A stretch of DNA of 64,000 nucleotides from Psychrobacter sp. PG1 (lineage in GTDB: Bacteria > Pseudomonadota > Gammaproteobacteria > Pseudomonadales > Moraxellaceae): contig NZ_JABUZG010000081.1 of the NCBI RefSeq assembly GCF_014897815.1, positions 1-64,000 on the forward strand. Reading direction: 5' to 3'. The notes beneath the pieces were generated by a model. The model saw only the letters and a list, made by a program, of their open reading frames with translations, was not told the origin of the DNA and searched no databases. The position numbers were made by a program, and so were the translations under genes. The stretch's first letter is position 1; each line of letters starts with the position of its first letter. Shown in pieces: positions 51,047 to 59,759 of the stretch.

Positions 51047-51491
51047 AAGTGTCGCGCCCAGCTTGCTAGTGAAAGAACAAATTTATTGATGCCTAAAATA
51101 AATATGACGTCAGCCAATGGATGGCGACGTCATTATCAAAAGACAGCGGTAACAAGGTGCAACATTTTAGAGAAGTTGCGGTACAAATTCAATCATTACC
51201 AGTGCCTTATGGGTACAAACCCACCTTTTCAGTCAATTAAGACATAACAGCCAGACAATATTTCAGACATCCACATATAAATTAACCTTATACTATGAAT
51301 TGTACAAACAGCTGTTAATTATTTGGTATTTAACACTTTAACAAATGACCTTTTCGACATTTAGCAGTACACTAGGCGGCTGATAGCAATATGCATCATG
51401 ACTGTCATATTATATTTTCGTTATTAAAGATCCTATCTGGTCTGCGTGTCGCGCCATACCAGCTATTATTAATTACCCATGAGTCCCATAC
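51047..51491. other. Divergent promoter region, NCS2 permease/tolQ
   Basis: No gene seen. A palindromic element (atgacgtc...gacgtcat, 51104-51133, with an inner gcca/tggc stem) lies in the permease leader and may be a regulator site or RNA hairpin. I looked for a purine riboswitch core and did not find one. Confidence 0.55.
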
Positions 51492-52232
51492 ATGCCTGAA
51501 TCATTAAATATTATCGACCTTATTACCCAAGCCAGTCTCTTGGTGCAGATTGTGATGGCATTATTGTTATTGGCGTCTTTACTCAGCTGGGTAATTATCT
51601 TTCGTATGAGCGCGCGGCTTGGTACGGCCAAAAATTTCGATCAACAGTTTGAAACTTGGTTTTGGTCAGGTGAAGACTTAGCCAAGCTTTACCAAGGCGT
51701 GCAAGGTTCTCCTGAACGCCAAGGACTTGAGCAAATATTTTATGTGGGATTTTCTGAATACTTAAGAATGCATAAAAAGCGCCAACCCAAAGATGACATC
51801 ATCGATGGTGTTGAGCGCAAGCTACGAGTCGGTTTAGGACGTCAACAGCAATTATTAGAATCAGGACTGACCACGCTAGCGAGCATTGGCTCAGTCGCGC
51901 CTTATGTTGGATTGTTCGGTACAGTTTGGGGCATCATGAACGCCTTTTTAGGGTTGTCACAAACGGAACAAGCGACCCTAGCTTCTGTCGCACCTGGTAT
52001 TGCCGAAGCACTAATCGCAACCGCTATGGGCTTGTTTGCAGCGATTCCTGCCGTACTGGCGTATAACCACTTTACCGCCAAATCTAGTCGCTTGTACGAT
52101 TCACGTGCTTTATTTTGTGATGAAATGACGGGCATGCTCCAGCGCGAGACCAGTGCAGAAAGCACTGTTGGTAGAGACAATATCGCTACGAGAGAAACGA
52201 CATCTACGGCCAATCAGGCACAAGGACTATGA
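51492..52232 (+). CDS. tolQ: Tol-Pal system protein TolQ
   Basis: A 246-residue proton-channel subunit of the Tol motor, homologous to ExbB and MotA. Three membrane helices: LVQIVMALLLLASLLSWVIIF near the N-terminus, then TLASIGSVAPYVGLFGTVWGIMNAFLGL and ASVAPGIAEALIATAMGLFAAIPAVLAYN, the last two holding the family's conserved Thr/Pro residues. It works with TolR to energise TolA during outer-membrane constriction. tolR begins four bases past its stop. ybgC does not precede it in this window. Confidence 0.96.
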   Translation: MPESLNIIDLITQASLLVQIVMALLLLASLLSWVIIFRMSARLGTAKNFDQQFETWFWSGEDLAKLYQGVQGSPERQGLEQIFYVGFSEYLRMHKKRQPKDDIIDGVERKLRVGLGRQQQLLESGLTTLASIGSVAPYVGLFGTVWGIMNAFLGLSQTEQATLASVAPGIAEALIATAMGLFAAIPAVLAYNHFTAKSSRLYDSRALFCDEMTGMLQRETSAESTVGRDNIATRETTSTANQAQGL

Positions 52233-52236
52233 AATC

Positions 52237-52695
52237 ATGAAACAGAGTCCCTATCGCCGTGAAAAAAAAGCGCTAAATGCGGAGATGAATGTCGTTCCTT
52301 ATATCGACGTGATGTTGGTGCTGCTTGTCATATTTATGGTCACAGCGCCCATGCTGATTACGGGCGTCGATGTTGACTTGCCAAAAGAGCAAACCAATAC
52401 CATGAGCCAAAGCCAACTACCCGTCATTGTGTCCTTGACCGATAGTGGCGATATTTTTATCAGTTATGAAGACAATGTCGACCTGCCGATTAGTGAACCA
52501 GAGCTGATTGATACTCTATCTAACTTACAAAATCAAAGTAACGGCGCTGGGGCGCAGCCCGTACAAGTGATGATTAATGCCGATCAAAACAATCAATATG
52601 GCGCTATCATGACACTCATGGCCACCTTACAACAAGCAGGCATTCAAAAGGTGGGATTATTAACAGGCGCACCCTTGCCCACACCATCATTGTAA
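52237..52695 (+). CDS. tolR: Tol-Pal system protein TolR
   Basis: A 152-residue ExbD-like subunit with one N-terminal membrane helix, EMNVVPYIDVMLVLLVIFMVTAPML, which carries the proton-conducting aspartate (VVPYID). The periplasmic part has VDVDLPKEQ and LMATLQQAGIQKVGLLT. The longer upstream frame overlapping tolQ is not used; the ATG at 52237 matches the family N-terminus. Slightly longer than E. coli TolR. Confidence 0.96.
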   Translation: MKQSPYRREKKALNAEMNVVPYIDVMLVLLVIFMVTAPMLITGVDVDLPKEQTNTMSQSQLPVIVSLTDSGDIFISYEDNVDLPISEPELIDTLSNLQNQSNGAGAQPVQVMINADQNNQYGAIMTLMATLQQAGIQKVGLLTGAPLPTPSL

Positions 52696-52770
52696 TAAAT
52701 CCTATTCCTCGCTCAGCTTGCTATAATAAAGTAGATAATTTGATGAACCTCGTCCTTGAGTATCTTTACC

Positions 52771-53733
52771 ATGCATAATGCTCCTGTCGTTTATGTACCG
52801 ACCCAACCTGAAGGCAATGGGCTAACATTGCCTACGCTACTTAGCGTGCTGGCACATGGTCTCGTGATTGGGATACTCGTTTATACTTATCAACACACTA
52901 AAACCGACACTGTGGAAAGTATTGAGACGGTCATGGTCTCCCCTGAGCAATTGGCTGAAATGCAAGGTCAAATCCTTGCCAATCGTGCAGCGGCAGCTAG
53001 CGCGATGCAAGCTGAAACTAGTACAAGCAGTGCGTCGAGCACCTCATCGTCAGAAAGTTTTAGCGATAGCGCCAGTCAGCCAAACTCGCAGCGTGTACCT
53101 GTCTTTACGCGCTCTAACGATCCTGCCAGTCAACCAATGCTGATGAGTGAAGAGCAGCATCAACGCTTGTTCGAGCAAAACCAAGACTACGAACGTCGAA
53201 TGGCAGAGTGGGCAGCACAATTAGATGAGTCGGTGACAGAAGAGCATGGTCAGGTGGAGCAAAACAAAAAAGAACAGCTAATAGAAGAACAAAATCAGCT
53301 TAAAGATCTCCGTATTAAACAAAACAATCCGCCTAAGATTACACGCCCGATTGCGACTGATAAAAATTTAAAGATTAATACAGGTGATTCTGGTAGCGCA
53401 GGTCAGAGATATGATCTACAAGCAGACGGCAACTCAACAACATCTAATGGTGGTAGTAGCAGTACCTCTCGTTCTACTGGTGAGTTCAAAAGTGCTATAT
53501 TAAGTAAAATACAAAGCAAACTTGATACCCCAATCGAAACACAGGGTCTAACCACGTCATTGTCGCTCAAATTAGATACCAGAGGCAACGTGAAATCTGC
53601 AAAGGCTAGTGGTCCAAATGCTGTCGTCAACCAAGCAGTTGAACAAGCTGCACGCGCTGCTAGCCCATTGCCAATTGATTTAGACAATCCTGAAAGTTTT
53701 GCAAATTTGACAATCAACGTTACTATTAATTGA
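52771..53733 (+). CDS. tolA: TolA, cell-envelope-spanning protein, short stalk
   Basis: About 320 residues. An N-terminal membrane helix (LPTLLSVLAHGLVIGILVY) is followed by a Ser/Gln/Ala-rich and charged stalk, with a short coiled-coil part (QDYERRMAEWAAQ to EEQNQLKDLRIKQ) much less than the long Ala/Lys helix of E. coli TolA (421 residues). The C-terminal domain III, SAILSKIQSKLDTPIETQGL to LTINVTIN, has the TolA/TonB-type core (LKLDTRGNVKSAKASGPNAV, AARAASPLPID). It links the inner-membrane motor to TolB-Pal. The start is the ATG at 52771. Confidence 0.93.
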   Translation: MHNAPVVYVPTQPEGNGLTLPTLLSVLAHGLVIGILVYTYQHTKTDTVESIETVMVSPEQLAEMQGQILANRAAAASAMQAETSTSSASSTSSSESFSDSASQPNSQRVPVFTRSNDPASQPMLMSEEQHQRLFEQNQDYERRMAEWAAQLDESVTEEHGQVEQNKKEQLIEEQNQLKDLRIKQNNPPKITRPIATDKNLKINTGDSGSAGQRYDLQADGNSTTSNGGSSSTSRSTGEFKSAILSKIQSKLDTPIETQGLTTSLSLKLDTRGNVKSAKASGPNAVVNQAVEQAARAASPLPIDLDNPESFANLTINVTIN

Positions 53734-53794
53734 TTTTGCATAGCCTCTAATTCTATATCATTAATGATTTTCTACTATCTTAAGGTTCTGGTTT

Positions 53795-54238
53795 ATGAGT
53801 TTAAGCAAGTGTCATATATTACGTAATACCTCAACTTTGCTGCTATTGCTATCTTTCTCTATACTACCTAGCTACTCTGTCGCTGGCACATTACCAGAAA
53901 GCCATAATGTCCAAAATGAGTTTATGGATCAAAAAGCCTTGTTTGCCGCTATTACTACTAGAAAAAATGATTTAAGTAATGAGAGTCATGTAACAACAGC
54001 TATATTAGAAAAAATTAAACGTAATATTACTCTACCCACTGCTACCCCAGAATCAACAACTACTTTATACTTTAAGTTGGATGAAAAAGGTAATGTGTTA
54101 TCTGTTAAGGCTCAAGGTGCAAATCCTGCTGTAAATCAGGCAGTGGAAAAAGCTGCTCTATCTGCTAGTCCATTACCCATTGGCTTAAATAAACCTGAAA
54201 GCTTTAAAGACTTGATAATTAAAATTAACGTTCAATAA
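53795..54238 (+). CDS. Secreted TolA C-terminal-domain paralogue
   Basis: A 147-residue protein with an N-terminal signal peptide (NTSTLLLLLSFSILPSYSVAG) and one TolA domain III. The core matches the TolA just upstream position by position: FKLDEKGNVLSVKAQGANPA against LKLDTRGNVKSAKASGPNAV, and LSASPLPIGLNKPESFKDL against ARAASPLPIDLDNPESFANL. It has neither membrane anchor nor stalk, so it should be free in the periplasm. It lies 61 bases after tolA and 91 before tolB, and is more AT-rich than both. I infer a tandem duplication. It could bind TolB or Pal partners without pulling on them. Confidence 0.82.
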   Translation: MSLSKCHILRNTSTLLLLLSFSILPSYSVAGTLPESHNVQNEFMDQKALFAAITTRKNDLSNESHVTTAILEKIKRNITLPTATPESTTTLYFKLDEKGNVLSVKAQGANPAVNQAVEKAALSASPLPIGLNKPESFKDLIIKINVQ

Positions 54239-54329
54239 AAAACACCTAACGTTGTACAGTTAATCTCACTATAAATAATAATTAAGCCTGTATGATGAAC
54301 CAATTATTTCTATTTTAGGATATTACTTC

Positions 54330-55631
54330 ATGAAGCTATCTACACATTCTATCCTTCGTGCCACTTCAAGCCTGTTGTTAATCACTCCCTTGTTATCAGT
54401 GCCTGCTTATGCCGCTGAATCAATGGTGCTCGATATGACTGTCACCGCGCCAAGACAACAAAATCAAGTCGCCTTTGTGCCATTTGCTGGTGATTCTGTA
54501 TTATCGCCGATTATTCTAAATGATTTAAGCAAAACAGAGCTAAAAGTGACTAGCAAAGATCTACCACAGCAGCCGCGCAGTAGCAGCGAGCTGGCAGGCA
54601 CATTGCCGGTATGGCAAAGCATGGGGATTCCTTATCTAGTGGTCGGCAGCACCCGCAGCAATCGCGGTAAAATAGTAACCGATTACGAAGTGATTGACGT
54701 TAAATCTGGTAGAGTAATCGAAGGCAAACAAAGTTTAACGGCTGACAATAACAAAGAAAGTATGCGCTATGCTGGTCACGTCATCGCTGATAAAGTATAT
54801 GAGCTAATTACTGGTACGCCAGGTGACTTTTCAGGGCGTATTGCTTATATTGAAGAGACTGGTACTGGTAAAGAAAAAGTCTCACGTTTAAAAGTGATGG
54901 ATGCCGATGGCGAAAATGCCAAAACCATTACTGAAGTAACTGGTTCTATCTTTTCACCAACATGGTCACCAGATGGCAATCGTATTGCTTATTCCGTACA
55001 ACGTGATAAATCTTATCCCGTTATTTATGTACAAAGTGTGAGCGGTGGCGGTGCAACTCCGTTAACCCCCTTCCCTGGCAGCAATCTCAGTCCATCATTC
55101 TCTCCTGATGGCAGCAAGATATTATTCTCTAGTAGCTTTGAAGGCAGTGCCGATATTTATGAGATGAGTGCCAGTGGTGGTCAACCTAGAAGGCTTATCA
55201 ATTGGCCAAGCAGCGAAGTGCAACCAAGTTATGCGCCTGATGGCAAATCCTTTGTTTTTGTATCAGACAAAACTGGATTTAACAAACCACAGATTTATCG
55301 TTATGAGTTTGGTTCAGGACGTACTACTAAGGTATCAAGTAGCGGCTATGCCACCAGCCCGCAATTTAGTAACGATGGCTCACAAATTGCCTTTTTAAGT
55401 GGTCGCTCAGCGGCGATCATGAATAGCGGCGGCGCGGTCACTACTAACTTGGGCAATACGGGTATCGATGAAGCGCCAAGCTTTTCGCCTAATGGTAAGC
55501 GTGTCGTTTACGCTTCAAAGCAAGGTGGCAAAGGCGTATTAACCATCAAATCATTGAATGGTGGCGAGTCGTTTGGTAAGTCTGGTCAAGGCACGATTCG
55601 CTCACCAGTCTGGTCATCTAGTCCTAAATAA
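54330..55631 (+). CDS. tolB: Tol-Pal system beta-propeller protein TolB
   Basis: A 433-residue periplasmic protein. Signal peptide LLLITPLLSVPAYAAES. The N-terminal domain (AFVPFAGDSVLSPIILNDLS) meets TolA and Pal. From about residue 165 there are repeated propeller blades with SPTWSPDGNRIAYSVQRD, SPSFSPDGSKILFSSSFEGS, QPSYAPDGKSFVFVSDKTG and APSFSPNGKRVVYASKQGG, and the closing TIRSPVWSS. Pal normally follows tolB, but here a 24-bp terminator hairpin stands directly after it and the next gene reads the other way. Confidence 0.96.
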   Translation: MKLSTHSILRATSSLLLITPLLSVPAYAAESMVLDMTVTAPRQQNQVAFVPFAGDSVLSPIILNDLSKTELKVTSKDLPQQPRSSSELAGTLPVWQSMGIPYLVVGSTRSNRGKIVTDYEVIDVKSGRVIEGKQSLTADNNKESMRYAGHVIADKVYELITGTPGDFSGRIAYIEETGTGKEKVSRLKVMDADGENAKTITEVTGSIFSPTWSPDGNRIAYSVQRDKSYPVIYVQSVSGGGATPLTPFPGSNLSPSFSPDGSKILFSSSFEGSADIYEMSASGGQPRRLINWPSSEVQPSYAPDGKSFVFVSDKTGFNKPQIYRYEFGSGRTTKVSSSGYATSPQFSNDGSQIAFLSGRSAAIMNSGGAVTTNLGNTGIDEAPSFSPNGKRVVYASKQGGKGVLTIKSLNGGESFGKSGQGTIRSPVWSSSPK

Positions 55632-55666
55632 ACCCTCTCTCTCATTATCTTTCTTAATCCATAAAG

Positions 55667-55721
55667 CCTTGCTCATAAAAAAGCGCCTAATTATTTATTA
55701 GGCGCTTTTTTATGAGCAAGG
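55667..55721. terminator. Very long perfect hairpin between tolB and the convergent cytochrome gene
   Basis: A 24-bp uninterrupted stem (55667-55690 with 55698-55721) around a 7-base loop (ttattta), containing an A tract and a T tract that would end transcription in either direction. Confidence 0.92.
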
Positions 55722-55785
55722 TACGGTTAAATCATTTCGCTACTAGCATGTATTGGACAATTATTGACTAAATTAGTAAACACCA

Positions 55786-56478
55786 TTAATCATCACTCGG
55801 ATCACCCGCTGATGGATTTGGATGCCGCAGTTTTGCCACATCTTCAGCAGTCACGGTATCGGTAAAACCATTTAGGTCACTGACCACATATTGAGTAACC
55901 GCCGCCATCTGTGCATCGTTCATCATTCCATGGAATGAGGGCATGCCACGAAAGCCATTAATCAAGATATCGATGATGTAATACTTTGATTGCATCTTAC
56001 TGTTATTCGCCAGTGGCGGATAATAGCCTGCACCGTAAGCACCCTCGCCTTTGTGCATGTGACAAGCCGCACAAGAGTCGTGATACAGCTTTTTGCCATC
56101 TGTCGTCACAAAGCCATTTGTGCCTTCAAACTTTGCATCCCATTCAGTAATACTTGGGTCGTCTTCCATATTGGGCAACGAGCTGTCATCGACAATATTG
56201 ATAGCAGGTGCAGTAAGCTCCTCACGGCTCATATAAACGCCGCCCCACGCACCCGTATTTCGGCTTGCTTGATAGTCATTGGTTGTTAAGGAATCCTGAT
56301 CTTGTACACTGGAAACCGTCACTTCATCATCTGGCTGTTGACTACAGCCCAACAGTGCTGCACTGCTTATCCCACTCAGCAGCATCACCGTCAGCAGTTT
56401 GAGTGTCATGTTTTTCATGACTTTTTTCTTCAAGATTGCTTTCTCCACGATTGCCTTCTTCACAATTGCATTGTCCAT
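55786..56478 (-). CDS. Monohaem c-type cytochrome, lipoprotein
   Basis: 230 residues with one haem site CAACH (136-140). The axial methionine probably lies in INGFRGMPSFHGMM. A signal peptide and lipobox (ISSAALLGC, Cys45) attach it to a membrane from the periplasm. In front is an unusual Lys-rich lead of three five-residue repeats (AIVKK, AIVEK, AILKK; 56425-56469). Translation seems to start at the first ATG because AGAGG lies five bases before it; an internal ATG at 56418 would give a normal signal peptide. Next to a Tat-exported amine oxidase it likely takes its electrons. Confidence 0.88.
   Translation of the reverse strand: MDNAIVKKAIVEKAILKKKVMKNMTLKLLTVMLLSGISSAALLGCSQQPDDEVTVSSVQDQDSLTTNDYQASRNTGAWGGVYMSREELTAPAINIVDDSSLPNMEDDPSITEWDAKFEGTNGFVTTDGKKLYHDSCAACHMHKGEGAYGAGYYPPLANNSKMQSKYYIIDILINGFRGMPSFHGMMNDAQMAAVTQYVVSDLNGFTDTVTAEDVAKLRHPNPSAGDPSDD
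56425..56469 (-). repeat. 15-bp in-frame tandem repeat, three units
   Basis: On the minus strand, gcaattgtgaagaag, gcaatcgtggagaaa and gcaatcttgaagaaa follow directly on one another and encode AIVKK, AIVEK and AILKK in front of the cytochrome signal peptide. Confidence 0.85.
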
Positions 56479-56522
56479 GATAGCCTCTGAATCTTATAGT
56501 TATTTATATAACCCAAGCGTTA

Positions 56523-58124
56523 TTAAACCAGCATTTTTGCTTTTTTATGTAGGCGCTTGGCGGCATCCATACCAGATAAAATAGCGCCTTCTTGCCATGC
56601 CGGAATATGTGAGCAATGCTCGCCCGCCAGCACAATACGATTATCAATACTGCACAAGGTGTCGTAATGCTGACGACGGGTCGACTCATTCCAAATACCG
56701 TAACAGCCGAGCGTCCATGGGATGCGGTGCCAGACAACTGATGTCCCTGCGCGGAATTCTTTTGGATACTGAGGATGGATGTATTTACCATAAGCAAGGG
56801 CAACATTAATACGTTCTTGCGGCGTTAAGGTATTAAACTTATAAGACGTCGGACCATAACCATACGCACCGAGTAGCACGCCCGTACCATCTTTAAACAT
56901 ATTTTGTGAAGGATAAGCAATTTGCGCAATGGGCATGTCGGTATAAGTCAGACCACCAAATATCCATTCATCTTCTTCCCAAAAGCGGCGGTTGAACTCT
57001 AGACCAACTTTATAAGAGGTTTCATAAGGCACGGCGGCCATCGCCTGCTTCATTGGTTTTGAGACATTGATATCCATCTGCGTTAATACAGTTAATGGAA
57101 TATTGCACACGCACCAATCTGCACGAATGGTCTTGGTGGCACCATCTGGGCTGTTGCTGTCTACATAATCGACAGTGACGCCACTGTCATCTTGATGAAT
57201 TTTAGTAACTTTTGCATTAAACTCAATCATATCGCGGCATTCACGGGTGAACGCATCACCAATTTTCCCCATACCACCTACTGGCTGAAACATCGTCGGT
57301 TGATGACCATAAGTCATATGGTTGCCATAAATATCTGCCCACATACCTGAATCTAGTATCTCACTAATCGGCAAAGGTTTTGATGGCGTCGCATCAGGCA
57401 TCAAGCCACCACCCGGAAACACACTAAAGCCTCGATGTTTACTGGTTTCATTACTGGCGCGGTAACGATAATCTTTATCTAGCACCCCCCAGCCTTTTAA
57501 GCCTTCTAATAGCTTTTCTTTGTCCTCAGTATTGACCGAGCGATCAAGACCACCGACATTAACTGATTTCGATAGCAGCTCTGCAACATGACCTTGGATG
57601 TCGTTTTTCACATCACCCAAGCGCTGCGGCACACCGTCGAAATGAGTACTGCGATGCAAATAAGCACGATCATTGGTTTGAATAAAGGGCTGCATTTCAA
57701 CGCCAAACTGTTTGCAATAATGGAAGACGGCATAATGATGGCTTGGCAGACGCCACGGTCCACCATTAAAATAATTGCCCTCTTCAAAATCACAGGTGAC
57801 TTCTTCGCCGCCAAGCTCGGTATATTTATCACCGCTGTTCAATGTCCAGCTACGACCGCCGCCACGATTTTGATATTCGAGCACTTTGACATCGTAACCC
57901 GCTTTACGTAACTCATAAGCTGCAGTCAGCCCGCCAAGACCCGCACCAAGAATGACGATACTAGCGCCAGGAGGTGCACCTTTAAGATCCATGGTCTCTT
58001 TAAAACTCGACTCTGACGCGAATCCTAATGTCGTCATCGCCTGATACATCGCAGTCGCGCCCGCTGTTTTACCAATCATCGAGAGCAGTTGGCGCCGCGT
58101 TGGTGATTGAAGCATGTCTTTCAT
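56523..58124 (-). CDS. Tat-exported FAD-dependent amine oxidase
   Basis: 533 residues of the flavin monoamine/L-amino-acid oxidase superfamily. The N-terminus has a twin-arginine signal (SPTRRQLLSMIG then a weakly hydrophobic stretch), so it is exported folded. The FAD loop is IVILGAGLGGLTAAYELRKAGYDVKVLE (from residue 56), followed by GGRSWTLNSGDKYTELGGE and the C-terminal IVLAGEHCSHIPAWQEGAILSGMDAA. The substrate should be an amine or amino acid. Flanked by two cytochrome c genes on the same strand, it probably passes electrons to them instead of, or as well as, oxygen. AAGGA seven bases before the ATG. Confidence 0.9.
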   Translation of the reverse strand: MKDMLQSPTRRQLLSMIGKTAGATAMYQAMTTLGFASESSFKETMDLKGAPPGASIVILGAGLGGLTAAYELRKAGYDVKVLEYQNRGGGRSWTLNSGDKYTELGGEEVTCDFEEGNYFNGGPWRLPSHHYAVFHYCKQFGVEMQPFIQTNDRAYLHRSTHFDGVPQRLGDVKNDIQGHVAELLSKSVNVGGLDRSVNTEDKEKLLEGLKGWGVLDKDYRYRASNETSKHRGFSVFPGGGLMPDATPSKPLPISEILDSGMWADIYGNHMTYGHQPTMFQPVGGMGKIGDAFTRECRDMIEFNAKVTKIHQDDSGVTVDYVDSNSPDGATKTIRADWCVCNIPLTVLTQMDINVSKPMKQAMAAVPYETSYKVGLEFNRRFWEEDEWIFGGLTYTDMPIAQIAYPSQNMFKDGTGVLLGAYGYGPTSYKFNTLTPQERINVALAYGKYIHPQYPKEFRAGTSVVWHRIPWTLGCYGIWNESTRRQHYDTLCSIDNRIVLAGEHCSHIPAWQEGAILSGMDAAKRLHKKAKMLV

Positions 58125-58289
58125 AATAGTGTCCTTAAAGTAGACGTTCCTGCAAGATGGTAGGCATATGTATTATTAATCAGCTCGGATTAGTTCTACG
58201 TCTGTTTTTCGAGCTGTTGTGCCTTACCATATTGCCTGTAGATCTTGTCCTATAATAAATATGTAAATCGTCTTTATAAAATCAATGAG

Positions 58290-59759
58290 TTAACGACGGC
58301 GCCTAGACCGCAAGATGGCTCGTATAATAAACACAATGATAATAATAGCCACGATGATACCGATTACTGCCAGTAAGCCCGCATATTTGATTAAGAAGGG
58401 CTTGTCAGTACCTGTCGTTGCGATACGGTCAACATCACTAGCACTCACCTCACTACTGTTGAGACCACCAAAATTCACACGCACATAATTGGTAATACCA
58501 GCGATTTGCTCGCTATTTAGCTCATCTGAGAACCCTGGCATGATAGGTGATGTGTTAGTCGCGCCTTCTACCCCATGAAGGATCATATTGACCAGCGCAT
58601 CAGGTTTCTCACGGCGAATACTGCTGAGTCCAACGATAGGAGCGTAACGCGCATCAGGCTGACCATAACCGTCAACGCCGTGACAGCTACCACAAGCTGC
58701 CAAATATAGCGATTCTGGTGAATTGCTGCCATTACTCACCTGTACTTTGGCTTGGGCTAAATAATCTTTTTGCGCCAGTAAATCATGAGTGATAGATTCG
58801 CTAATGGGTGTTGGTAAACGCGAGACATCAACGGCTGCGACCTTATCATCTGTTTGGATAGCAGGCACCGCTTTTAGATAAGAAGCAATGGCATTCAAAT
58901 CTTCATTTTTTAAGTAGCGCGTACTATGTGCAACCGCCTCGCCCATAGGATCACCCGCATAGGCACGCTGGTCAAGCTCACCAGTACGCAGATAAGTGAC
59001 GATATCTTGTTCACTCCAACTACCGATACCGCTCGACTCGTCAGACGTGATATTTGGTGCATGCCAATGACCAAGCTGAGCACCTGATAGATACATTTTT
59101 TTATTGAAACCCATAGTGCTATTACGCGGGGTATGGCAAGTGCCGCAGTGCTCTAAGTTATTGACAATATATTCACCACGTTGCTGCGTCTCGGTGAGAC
59201 CATCACGGTTTTCAGTAGACGGGACATTGAGAAAATTCCAGCCAATCATTAAGCTGCGAATGTTAAAGGGAAATGGCAGGTCAGTTTTATATTTCGGTGC
59301 TTCATCGACAGCAGGTACGGTTTGCAGATAAGCAAACAACGCACTGATATCTTCTTCTTTCATGCCACTATAAGAAGGATATGGCATGGCAGGGTAAAGC
59401 ATATGGCTTGGCGTACGACCTTTTTGCAACGCAGCCTTTAAATCCTTTTCGGTATAATCGCCGATACCATAACGTTTAGACGGGGTAATATTGGTTGAGT
59501 AGATATCTCCCATCGGCGTTTCGATCGCTTTACCGCCAGTATAATCTTCGCCATGACATGCCATGCAATCGGCCGCACGGGCAATGTAAGCACCGCGATT
59601 GACAAGCTCGCTATTGGCTGGACTAATATTAGGTAAACTGGCATTAGGCAAGCTAGCATTGGCTAGGCTGGTATTGACGACGCTTGCGCCTTCAGCCATC
59701 GCAGCGCTGGAGGTCATACCAATGACGAGCATCGATAACATCACAGAAAGTGGCTTCAT
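58290..59759 (-). CDS. Triheme c-type cytochrome with C-terminal membrane anchor
   Basis: 489 residues with three haem motifs, CMACH (65-69), CGTCH (205-209) and CGSCH (356-360), like the cytochrome subunit of membrane-bound alcohol or gluconate dehydrogenases. A signal peptide (VMLSMLVIGMTSSAAMAEG) exports it. A C-terminal helix (LLAVIGIIVAIIIIVFIIRA) and basic tail (RSRRRR) hold it in the inner membrane, where it can reduce quinone-linked or oxidase partners. Residues 31-50 are five-residue repeats (SLANA, SLPNA, SLPNI, SPANS). Upstream of the amine oxidase on the same strand, so likely one electron-transfer unit. Confidence 0.9.
   Translation of the reverse strand: MKPLSVMLSMLVIGMTSSAAMAEGASVVNTSLANASLPNASLPNISPANSELVNRGAYIARAADCMACHGEDYTGGKAIETPMGDIYSTNITPSKRYGIGDYTEKDLKAALQKGRTPSHMLYPAMPYPSYSGMKEEDISALFAYLQTVPAVDEAPKYKTDLPFPFNIRSLMIGWNFLNVPSTENRDGLTETQQRGEYIVNNLEHCGTCHTPRNSTMGFNKKMYLSGAQLGHWHAPNITSDESSGIGSWSEQDIVTYLRTGELDQRAYAGDPMGEAVAHSTRYLKNEDLNAIASYLKAVPAIQTDDKVAAVDVSRLPTPISESITHDLLAQKDYLAQAKVQVSNGSNSPESLYLAACGSCHGVDGYGQPDARYAPIVGLSSIRREKPDALVNMILHGVEGATNTSPIMPGFSDELNSEQIAGITNYVRVNFGGLNSSEVSASDVDRIATTGTDKPFLIKYAGLLAVIGIIVAIIIIVFIIRAILRSRRRR
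59610..59669 (-). repeat. 15-bp in-frame tandem repeat, four units
   Basis: Encodes SLANA, SLPNA, SLPNI and SPANS just after the signal peptide of the triheme cytochrome. At the DNA level the units alternate agcctagccaatgct-type and agcttgcctaatgcc-type sequences. Confidence 0.8.

Noticed and set aside
51047..51491. Possible purine riboswitch before the NCS2 permease
   Set aside because: I could not find the three-way-junction core sequences on the minus strand.
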